Shown: positions 57,003-63,479 of the stretch, in pieces
How the letters are laid out: the number at the start of each line of letters is the position of its first letter
How positions within the stretch are numbered: position 1 is the first letter of the stretch
From: Sporosarcina sp.
GTDB lineage: Bacteria > Bacillota > Bacilli > Bacillales_A > Planococcaceae
Length of the DNA: 63,479 nt
Reading direction: 5' to 3'
Assembly (NCBI RefSeq): GCF_029257255.1
Contig: NZ_JARICI010000078.1
Location: 1 to 63,479, forward strand
Notes under the pieces: model-generated
What the model saw: only the letters and a program-made list of their open reading frames with translations
The model's database searches: none
What the model was told of the DNA's origin: nothing
Position numbers and translations under genes: made by a program

Positions 57003-57646
57003 TTTGCTTTCATCCTTTTCTGGCCCTCTCTGCATAAATGAAGCAGCGGACATTCAGGACAATTCGGATTTTGCGCTTTACAATGATAGCGGCCAAAGAA
57101 AATCACCTGATGATGTGTCTGTGTCCACTTTTCCATCGGAGTCCAACGCATGATTTTTTCTTCCACATCAATCGGACGGTCTTTCCATCGGTTCATGCCC
57201 AGGCGCTTGGCGACGCGTTCCACATGTGTATCGACAGCCAATGCCGGTACGCCAAACGCGTTTGAGACAACTACATTCGCTGTTTTGCGTCCGACACCCG
57301 GCAATGTCATCATGACATCACGGCTCGCCGGCACTTCCCCTTCATAGTCTTCGATCAATAGTTCACTCAATGCTTTAATATTCTTTGATTTATTGCGCCA
57401 TAGTCCGATGGAACGTATATCCTGCTGCAGCTCCTCTATAGACACCAGTACATAATCTTCTGGCCCTTTATACTTCTGAAACAGATCAGCAGTGACACGG
57501 TTCACCAGGACATCTGTACATTGAGCAGACAACAATGTTGCAATCAGTAACTCAAACGGATTTTTATGAACAAGTTCACAATGAGCATCCGGGAACATCT
57601 CGTCGAAAGTTTGCAGGCAGACTTGCCATTGTGTTTTTGTCAGCAT
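56999..57646 (-). CDS. nth: Endonuclease III (DNA glycosylase/AP lyase)
   Basis: Removes oxidised pyrimidines in base excision repair. It has 215 residues, the usual length. The helix-hairpin-helix motif LPGVGRKTANVV carries the catalytic lysine; VDTHVERVA carries the catalytic aspartate. The C-terminal [4Fe-4S] site has the exact C-x6-C-x2-C-x5-C spacing (CKAQNPNCPECPLLHLC). ATG at 57646 follows AGGAGAT and lies 8 bases after the dnaD stop; the three genes dnaD-nth-ypoC form one operon. Confidence 0.96.
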   Translation of the reverse strand: MLTKTQWQVCLQTFDEMFPDAHCELVHKNPFELLIATLLSAQCTDVLVNRVTADLFQKYKGPEDYVLVSIEELQQDIRSIGLWRNKSKNIKALSELLIEDYEGEVPASRDVMMTLPGVGRKTANVVVSNAFGVPALAVDTHVERVAKRLGMNRWKDRPIDVEEKIMRWTPMEKWTQTHHQVIFFGRYHCKAQNPNCPECPLLHLCREGQKRMKAK

Positions 57647-57654
57647 AGTATCTC

Positions 57655-58365
57655 CTATTCCCGTTCCTCTAGCCAATTATAGAAAGGTACGCGTTTAACC
57701 GGATTTTCTGGCGTCTGATTAGCAGCGACAGCTGCAACAGGGCGAAAAGCCTGTGTCTGTCTTTCTACGTCTTTCATCGTTTTGACGTTTTTCTTTTTCC
57801 ATTCAAATAAAATCCGGTCAATGTACCGCAAGCTCATTTTCTGAGCTAACACTGCTTCTCTTAATGCGGCTCGTATAATTTCAGCTGTGTGGCCATCTTT
57901 ATCGATCCACATCGCAATGGTTTCACATTCCATCGGGGATAAAAACCGTCCAAATTCCTGTTCAAACAACGTATAGACTTCCCCTTCTTCATTCTTACTT
58001 TGCTTCTCCTGCTTCTCGGCTTCCTGCTTCACAAGAAGCTCTGTGAGACGATTCCATAAAGGCATAAGCGAAAAACGTTCATGAAGCACTGCTCTTTCAT
58101 CCGTGCTCTGTTCAATAGCGAATAATCCTTTTTGCATGAGCCGCTGCAGACTCTCCGTGATTTCTTTTTCGCTAAGTTGCATGCGGCTGGCAATATCTAC
58201 AGGGGTGGGAAAATGATTTCCAACGCCTTGAAACGACAAAATCTGCAATACAACCATGGCATCACTGTCTGAAATTAACAGTTGTCTGTAATGTTGAAAA
58301 AAGAGCTGGGAAATAGATACATTTCCCTGCTCAATCCAAATTTTCAGCCGTTCATCTTGCTGCAT
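57655..58365 (-). CDS. dnaD: Primosomal replication-initiation protein DnaD
   Basis: A 236-residue protein needed for helicase loading at oriC and at restarted forks. The N-terminal winged helix (about 20-105; FPTPVDIASRMQLSEKEITESL) precedes the C-terminal DnaD domain (about 125-205), whose end has the YIDRILFEWKKKNVKT motif (Y-x3-I-x3-W) involved in ssDNA binding. It is first in the dnaD-nth-ypoC operon. In B. subtilis asnS lies between aspB and dnaD; here asnS is absent from that position. Confidence 0.94.
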   Translation of the reverse strand: MQQDERLKIWIEQGNVSISQLFFQHYRQLLISDSDAMVVLQILSFQGVGNHFPTPVDIASRMQLSEKEITESLQRLMQKGLFAIEQSTDERAVLHERFSLMPLWNRLTELLVKQEAEKQEKQSKNEEGEVYTLFEQEFGRFLSPMECETIAMWIDKDGHTAEIIRAALREAVLAQKMSLRYIDRILFEWKKKNVKTMKDVERQTQAFRPVAAVAANQTPENPVKRVPFYNWLEERE

Positions 58366-58426
58366 AATTGAAACTTCCTCTCATCAGCAAATGACTATTT
58401 GCTTCTGTACTTTCCAAGGGATGCGG

Positions 58427-59620
58427 TCAGGCTTTCCAATGATCTTTCACAAACTGTGCGATGCGATCGACACCTTTTTCCAGTTGGTCGATCGATGTTG
58501 CGTATGATAAACGGATTGTTGTATCGGATCCGAAACCTGATCCCGGAATAACCGCTACTTTTGCTTCCGTTAATAACGCACTTGCAAAATCATCCACTGA
58601 ATCATATCCTGTATTCTTCATCGCTTCGCCTACGTCCGGCAAGAAGTAGAAAGCACCTTCAGGCTTCAATACATGAAATCCTGGGATCGCCGCAAGCTTC
58701 GGATAAATTTGATTCATTCTTGATTCGAAATCTTTACGCATCACTTCTACTGCATCCTGAGGTCCGTTATACGCCTCAAGTGCCGCATATTGTGAAGTTG
58801 TCGCAGGATTAGATGTAGAGTGACTTGCTAAGTTTGTCATCGCGCCGACTACTTCTGCATCACCTGCAATATAGCCAATCCGCCAGCCAGTCATCGAGTG
58901 TGACTTCGATACGCCGTTAATAATGAGCGTACGCTCTTTTGCGTCATCTGACAATTGTGCAATCGACACATGTTCTTTACCGTCATAGACAAGTTTTTCA
59001 TAAATTTCATCTGAAATGATCCAAATATCTTTTTCACGGCACACATCTGCAATGGCCTGTAATTCTTCTTTTGTATAAATCATTCCTGTTGGGTTGCCCG
59101 GTGAATTGATGATTAACGCTTTGGTCTTCTCTGTCGCAGCTTCGCCAATCTGTTTAGCTGTGACTTTAAATTGTTCAGCTGCCGTTCCCTCAATAAATAC
59201 CGGTACGCCTTCTGCCAATTTCACCTGTTCAGGATAACTGACCCAGTATGGAGACGGAATGATAATTTCATCCCCTTTGTCTAGCAGCACTTGAAACAGT
59301 GTGAACAAAACGTGCTTTGCTCCTATGCCAACCAATACTTCTTTACGGTCGTAAGTCAATCCCTGATCTCTCTTCAATTTGTCAATTATCGCATCTTTTA
59401 ATACCGGAAGTCCGCCGGATGGAGTATATTTTGTCTTGCCATCTTTCATCGATTGATAAGCTGCACCCAAAATGTTTTCAGGTGTGTTGTAGTCCGGCTC
59501 GCCTGCTCCCAAACCAACTACATCGATGCCCGATGCTTTCATTTCTTTAGCTTTCGCTGTAATCGCTAATGTTGTAGATGGTGCTAACGTTTGTACTCTT
59601 GATGCTAATTGTTTTCTCAA
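58427..59620 (-). CDS. aspB: Aspartate aminotransferase AspB
   Basis: A class I PLP aminotransferase that converts oxaloacetate and glutamate to aspartate and 2-oxoglutarate. Its 397 residues include GAGEPDYNTPE (about 37-47), SPGNPTGMIY (about 172-181), ISDEIYEKLVYDG, the PLP lysine in NGVSKSHSMTGWRIGY (about 234-249) and the carboxylate-binding arginine in TIRLSYA. This is the AspB/AspC1b subgroup. The start is TTG at 59620 after GGGGAGCG. It also supplies aspartate for NAD synthesis, encoded at the other end of the window. Confidence 0.94.
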   Translation of the reverse strand: MRKQLASRVQTLAPSTTLAITAKAKEMKASGIDVVGLGAGEPDYNTPENILGAAYQSMKDGKTKYTPSGGLPVLKDAIIDKLKRDQGLTYDRKEVLVGIGAKHVLFTLFQVLLDKGDEIIIPSPYWVSYPEQVKLAEGVPVFIEGTAAEQFKVTAKQIGEAATEKTKALIINSPGNPTGMIYTKEELQAIADVCREKDIWIISDEIYEKLVYDGKEHVSIAQLSDDAKERTLIINGVSKSHSMTGWRIGYIAGDAEVVGAMTNLASHSTSNPATTSQYAALEAYNGPQDAVEVMRKDFESRMNQIYPKLAAIPGFHVLKPEGAFYFLPDVGEAMKNTGYDSVDDFASALLTEAKVAVIPGSGFGSDTTIRLSYATSIDQLEKGVDRIAQFVKDHWKA

Positions 59621-59657
59621 ATTGTCCGCTCCCCTTTAATCCTAATTCCACTCTCAT

Positions 59658-60137
59658 CTATAAATTCATAATTCGCTTACGCCACTCGCCATCCTCAAAG
59701 TTCAGATAGACATAATTCAAGCTTTCATCTTCACCCACATATGCCACTTCCCAGAGTAAATTCTCTTTTTCCAGCCCGAGTGATGAATGAAGAATTTTCT
59801 TGACCTTGTCTTCTTTTTTCACGATGTCTGCGGCTTTTTGCTCTGTAATACCTTTTTTGGGCGAAACACTGCGGATGACTTTTCCTGCCTGCTCATCCAC
59901 TAAAATTATTTTGTCCTTTCCTTCTCCATCTATTCCGTAAACAGAAACCAATGAAGTAGTGCCATGATACACATCCGCACGATCGACTGTCGCAAGCTTT
60001 CCTTCCTGACGCGCAATATCAATTGCAGCATCCCGTGAAGAAGCAAATGGCTTTTCCGCCTGATAGAAGACAATAATCGTAATCGTGACAAAAAGGGTTA
60101 GTAAAAAAACGGATAAAAATTTAATCCAATTGACCAT
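59658..60137 (-). CDS. ypmB: YpmB-like membrane-anchored protein
   Basis: A 159-residue protein with one N-terminal membrane helix (about 5-24) and an extracellular part made of a DUF5590-type region and a PepSY-like end (SLNYVYLNFEDGEWRKRI). Its function is unknown. Position between dinG and aspB is as in B. subtilis. No catalytic motif is seen. Confidence 0.85.
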   Translation of the reverse strand: MVNWIKFLSVFLLTLFVTITIIVFYQAEKPFASSRDAAIDIARQEGKLATVDRADVYHGTTSLVSVYGIDGEGKDKIILVDEQAGKVIRSVSPKKGITEQKAADIVKKEDKVKKILHSSLGLEKENLLWEVAYVGEDESLNYVYLNFEDGEWRKRIMNL

Positions 60138-60210
60138 ATGCAGCCCTTCCTATCGAATAAAACTTGATTTTTGATAATTCTTTTTCCTAATTTCAGGAAG
60201 TAAAAAGTAT

Positions 60211-60373
60211 CCAGTGCCTGTCGAGACTAAACCGCGCCTTCCGCTTTTACTTTATCCAGCTGCAAGCACCTAGAGGCTCGGGTCATAAGTCAAAGTTGCT
60301 GTGCGACAAAGAACGCCGCTTCGCAACTTCGCCTTATGCCTGCCGCCTCTGAACAGGCGCTTTCCGCTTTTAC
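60211..60373. repeat. Bacillales dispersed repeat between ypmB and dinG
   Basis: The stretch has the pattern of a well-known Bacillaceae intergenic repeat: CCAGCTGCAAGCACCTAGAGG, GGGTCATAAGTC, an AAAGAACGCC core, CCTTATGCC, then GCCTCTGAACAGGCGC and TTCCGCTTTTAC. The two CATAAG/CTTATG parts and AAGTTGC/GCAACTT form a hairpin. GCGCCTTCCGCTTTTACTT (60234-60252) and GGCGCTTTCCGCTTTTACTT (60355-60374) are near copies, so two repeat ends stand side by side. Recognised from memory. Confidence 0.65.
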
Positions 60374-60377
60374 TTCA

Positions 60378-63149
60378 TCAATCATTATAGCAATTTTCGA
60401 TCTCGTTCACCAGAGTCTCCAAGGATACTTTTTTCACAAAAGATTTTGGCAATGCTTCCAAGAAATTTCTTCCATAGGATTTCGTTTCGATACGCCGATC
60501 CAGGATGATAAAGAATCCTTTTTCATCTGACGAGCGAATCAATCTTCCGAAACCTTGGCGGAAACGAAGTATTGCTTCCGGCAGGCCAAGATGCGTGAAG
60601 GCGTTTTTCCTATCTTCCTGTAAAAGGGCAGCACGTGCTTTATACAGTGGTTCTTCAGGAGAAGTGAATGGGAGGCGGACAATGACGACAGCCGATAATT
60701 CGTCGCTCGGTACATCGACGCCTTCCCAAAAACTTGTCGTGCCGAATAAAATGGCTTTCTCTTGCTGTTTAAACGTCTTCAGAAGCTTATGACGACTACC
60801 CGAACTGACGCCTTGCGCAATCAACATATAATCTTCTTGAAGCGACCCGCTGTCGAGAATTTCTTCATACGTTTTTTTCAGCATGTCATGTGACAGGAAT
60901 AAAGCGAAAACACGTCCGTTAATCGCTACTGCTGTCTGAATCAGCGAATCCGCCACTGCTGCAATATATTCATCGTTCGTCACTTGCTGAATATCCGGCA
61001 TATCTTCCACTATGAAAGTATTTGCACCTGCATAAAAATTATTCGGCGCATCATAAGTATATAGCGGGACTGTGTCGGAAACACCGATTTGATCCAGCAC
61101 AAACCGTTCGTCCTTACCTGCTGTTAACGTACCTGATGTCCAAATGATTCCTACTTCACCTTCTAGCCGGTCTAGGAAGGAACGAACAACCGGACTAGCA
61201 TGAATCGGACTTTTTTTAATCCGCAAACTGCCCGGCAGACTTCTGCTATCTTTCTCCATCCATACTGTTGTGTTATTTGTCGCTTCATCCAAGAACAACT
61301 CTACCCATTCGCCCGCTTTGATTTTCATTTCATCGAGCCAATAAAGCCACTCATTTACCGCGGCCTGCTCATGCAGTGTCAATTCATTCGGCACTTTTTC
61401 TAAAGGAGCAATGTAATTTTCAGCTTGCGAAATATAGTGATTCATTTTTCGCAGGACCGTCCGGAAACTGTCTGACTCTGGCAATTGTTTCTGCAGCGTT
61501 TCAACTGTACGTGTCGAACGCTGATTCCCATGCTTCGTACTCGCATTCATTAGCGCGATCATTGACTCATCAAACGCAAGCATGAATTCTTCAAAAGATT
61601 GCTGTAATTTTTCAGTAGCGTATTTATGATTAAAATGAAAACGCAATAAGATCTCTTGAATATCAAATAGCAGCTGCCCGTTGCTGAATGAATTCAGCTG
61701 ACTCATGACGTATTTCCAATTTGTATAGGAAAAGACCTGCTCATGCGTACGAATCGCCGCTTGATATATCTGATGAGCTTCATCTGCAATAAGACCGCCA
61801 ATTGACTGAAACAATGGATCGTTTCGTTCTTTATCGTTCATCAGCATCGCGTGATTGGTTACGACGATCATCGACTTTCTGCTCCGCGCAACAATACGCG
61901 AGTAAAAATCTGCAGCCCGTTCATCTTCTTTCAATAATGTGGAACGCTTTCGAATTCGATCGACAAACAGTTGACCGCCGCCTGAGACATTCACTTCATC
62001 GACATCGCCTGTCTGTGTCTCTGTTAGCCAGACGAGCAACTGCATGATTGTCATGGAATCATCATAGACTTCGTCGGTAAAACGCAATAATTCCTCGAAT
62101 TTCCCCAATGAAATATAATTAGCCATGCCTTTGATGACAGTAGTCGGTATTTGCAATTGCAACGCTTTTTCCAGCTGTTCCACTTCTTCCGCTAACTTAT
62201 CGACCAGATGATTGGTGTACGTGCTGATGACTACAGGCTTTCTAGTCATAGATGCTTGCAGTACGGCAGGAATTAAATAACCGATTGTTTTGCCTACTCC
62301 TGTTGGGATTTCGACAGCCACTTGTTTCTTTTCAGCGAAAGCCTGCCAAGTTAGATCCATCAGTTCAGCCTGGCCTCTTCTAACATGAAACTTCGAGCTG
62401 ATCATCTGCAGTAACTGTTCTTTTTCTTCATCAGTGGATGGGAAATCCAGCGACGCAGTAGGAAATACCGGTGTTTCTTTCATTTTCAGGAATGGGATTC
62501 CTCGAAAGAAAGCAAAATCCCTAGATGTTTCCCTGCCTTGCGCCGCGCGCCGTCCTTCGTAAAATAACGTAGACAGATCTGATTTGAGTGCAAATGAACG
62601 CTCGTGAAGACGATCCAGCGTTTCTCTAGGCAGCGTATCGATCTTCGCTATTGCCTGCAATAAGAATTTGGCTGTTGCTTCCGCATCGTCATCTGCCCGG
62701 TGTGCTTGATGGAGAGAGATATGCAGTGCTTCGGCAATGTCCTGCAATCGATAGCTCTGCAGCGTAGGATACAGAATCTTCGCAAGCTCTACAGTATCAA
62801 TCTTTTGTCCATGCCATTTTGCAACTCCGCATCGCTCAAGTTCTTTTTGCAAAAAGGACACGTCAAAGTCGGTATTATGCGCAACAAATACACACCCGGC
62901 CAATAAATCTGCTACTTCCTGCGCGATTTCTTCAAATGGGGGTGCGTCTGCTACGTCCTGATCACCGATTGAAGTTAATTGGTGAATGAAGGGCGGAATG
63001 GCACGCTGAGGATGCACGTAACGCATATATGTATCGATAATTTGGTTGTTTTCAATGAAGACAATTGCAATCTGTATGATTCGGTCGCCCTTAGAAGGTG
63101 AATGACCCGTGGTTTCCAGATCCACAACTGCGTATTTGCTTGTAGACAT
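60378..63149 (-). CDS. dinG: DinG-family exonuclease-helicase
   Basis: A 923-residue fusion of an N-terminal DEDD 3'-5' exonuclease domain (about 1-170; VVDLETTGHSP, FVAHNTDFDVSFL, HRADDDAEA) and an XPD-like helicase domain (Walker A IPTGVGKTIGY near 280, DEAH box LIADEAHQIY, motif VI FRQGFGRLIRS). As in Bacillus and Staphylococcus DinG, the region between Walker A and DEAH has no cysteines, so no Fe-S cluster; in the staphylococcal protein the helicase part is inactive and the nuclease works. ATG at 63149 is preferred to GTG at 63161, which sits only two bases from AGGA. Confidence 0.94.
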   Translation of the reverse strand: MSTSKYAVVDLETTGHSPSKGDRIIQIAIVFIENNQIIDTYMRYVHPQRAIPPFIHQLTSIGDQDVADAPPFEEIAQEVADLLAGCVFVAHNTDFDVSFLQKELERCGVAKWHGQKIDTVELAKILYPTLQSYRLQDIAEALHISLHQAHRADDDAEATAKFLLQAIAKIDTLPRETLDRLHERSFALKSDLSTLFYEGRRAAQGRETSRDFAFFRGIPFLKMKETPVFPTASLDFPSTDEEKEQLLQMISSKFHVRRGQAELMDLTWQAFAEKKQVAVEIPTGVGKTIGYLIPAVLQASMTRKPVVISTYTNHLVDKLAEEVEQLEKALQLQIPTTVIKGMANYISLGKFEELLRFTDEVYDDSMTIMQLLVWLTETQTGDVDEVNVSGGGQLFVDRIRKRSTLLKEDERAADFYSRIVARSRKSMIVVTNHAMLMNDKERNDPLFQSIGGLIADEAHQIYQAAIRTHEQVFSYTNWKYVMSQLNSFSNGQLLFDIQEILLRFHFNHKYATEKLQQSFEEFMLAFDESMIALMNASTKHGNQRSTRTVETLQKQLPESDSFRTVLRKMNHYISQAENYIAPLEKVPNELTLHEQAAVNEWLYWLDEMKIKAGEWVELFLDEATNNTTVWMEKDSRSLPGSLRIKKSPIHASPVVRSFLDRLEGEVGIIWTSGTLTAGKDERFVLDQIGVSDTVPLYTYDAPNNFYAGANTFIVEDMPDIQQVTNDEYIAAVADSLIQTAVAINGRVFALFLSHDMLKKTYEEILDSGSLQEDYMLIAQGVSSGSRHKLLKTFKQQEKAILFGTTSFWEGVDVPSDELSAVVIVRLPFTSPEEPLYKARAALLQEDRKNAFTHLGLPEAILRFRQGFGRLIRSSDEKGFFIILDRRIETKSYGRNFLEALPKSFVKKVSLETLVNEIENCYND

Positions 63150-63228
63150 CCCATCATCCACTTCCTATTTTGGTTTCTCTAGCAAATTGTATCATACTTA
63201 GCACGCCTACTCACGTCTTGCCCTCACC

Positions 63229-63266
63229 AAAAAAGAAACCCATATGCTTTAAAATGGGTTTCTTGG
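63229..63266 (-). terminator. Terminator right of dinG, for a leftward transcript
   Basis: AAGAAACCCAT (63233-63243) is an exact inverted copy of ATGGGTTTCTT (63254-63264). Read on the minus strand it is followed by TTTTTTGG, so it should end a leftward gene lying right of it. No such gene is seen in the 200 bases up to the window end, which suggests an insertion or rearrangement there. Confidence 0.65.
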
Positions 63267-63299
63267 GTTTATACCTTTTAAAGATAATTTGTGGTGATA

Positions 63300-63360
63300 T
63301 ACGTTTCCCTACATTTCGAGCGGACGCGTTCTGGAGGGCCCGCGGTGAGCTAATCCTCCC
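63300..63360. repeat. Partial dispersed repeat (G+C-rich) next to the window end
   Basis: ATTTCGAGCGGACGCG, TTCTGGAGGGCCCGCGGTGAG and following bases resemble one arm of a Bacillales dispersed palindromic repeat, here without its second arm. The following sequence is different in style, consistent with a later insertion into the repeat. Confidence 0.4.
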
Positions 63361-63404
63361 AGAGCATTCCTGTTTGGTTAGTGGAGCCCTATTGAAATAG
63401 AAAA

Positions 63405-63473
63405 GTCCCCTTGGTATGATTCGGGGGTGTCAAGGCATCGACTACTTGACCCCTAATAATAACCAAGGAGGAC
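63405..63473 (+). promoter_or_regulatory. Structured leader with ribosome binding site for a gene at the window edge
   Basis: GTCCCCTTGGTATGATT (63405-63421) is nearly complementary to AATAATAACCAAGGAGGAC (63455-63473), and inside it GGGGGTGTCAAG (63423-63434) pairs with CTTGACCCC (63445-63453). The outer arm contains the AAGGAGG ribosome binding site. An AT(G) at 63478 would start a gene running right. The leader could be the end of a mobile element with structured RNA, or another translation-control hairpin. Confidence 0.5.
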
Positions 63474-63479
63474 TCACAT

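Overview
The window looks like chromosomal DNA of a low-to-mid G+C Gram-positive bacterium of the order Bacillales, most likely a Planococcaceae (Sporosarcina-like) species. This is inferred from the gene set and order (nadCA/nifS/niaR, cspD/ypeQ/ypeP, dynA, ypvA/ypsC/rnpB/gpsB, yppE/recU/ponA, ypoC/nth/dnaD, aspB/ypmB/dinG), which follows the Bacillus subtilis ypmB-ypsC neighbourhood, and from type B RNase P RNA, AGGAGG-type ribosome binding sites and Bacillales-type dispersed repeats. No database search was possible; all family calls are by eye.

Layout. 1-122: the 5' part of a probable T-box leader reading leftwards out of the window. 173-3956: NAD synthesis (nadC-nadA) divergent from nifS-niaR around a NiaR-like operator; nadB is not in its usual place. 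3970-5033: an LrgAB/CidAB pair. 5304-6317: cold-shock protein, a small Cys-containing protein and an RNase HI-like protein. 6738-11761: dynamin-like dynA, a sulfurtransferase and a phosphoesterase in one tight operon. 11922-16459: CheX-like protein, the DinG-type helicase ypvA, rRNA methyltransferase ypsC, rnpB and gpsB. 16540-17814: mrfB (yprB).

17.9-50.2 kb: about 32 kb of accessory DNA lies between mrfB (yprB) and mrfA (yprA), which are neighbours in B. subtilis. It holds (a) a leftward Wzx/Wzy-type exopolysaccharide cluster (18.7-39.2 kb) with phosphoglucomutase, Wzz-BY-kinase, priming transferase, Wzy, Wzx, three family-2 glycosyltransferases, dTDP-glucose enzymes, a sugar aminotransferase, a FemAB/GNAT-like transferase, a PLP decarboxylase-like protein, an ATP-grasp ligase, Pgi, an epimerase and a degenerate CpsB-type phosphatase, headed by XRE regulators with repeated operators; (b) an LCP ligase and an SLH-anchored 5'-nucleotidase; (c) a membrane protein and a dead ImmA/IrrE-like gene; (d) an AT-rich three-gene operon (45,977-48,289) whose last product has a PD-(D/E)XK nuclease signature, the best candidate here for an undescribed (possibly antiphage) system; and (e) a large serine recombinase broken by frameshifts and amber stops.

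50.2-63.1 kb: core genes resume: mrfA, yppE, recU-ponA, ypoC-nth-dnaD, aspB, ypmB and dinG. The last 200 bases carry a dispersed-repeat end and then a strongly structured leader with a ribosome binding site for a gene that starts at the window edge, possibly a mobile element.

How it fits together: the polysaccharide region carries most steps from sugar-phosphate interconversion (pgcA, pgi) through dTDP-sugar synthesis, assembly, export and polymerisation, with an LCP protein nearby that could attach the polymer to the wall. Its usual tyrosine kinase/phosphatase control pair looks catalytically altered in both partners.
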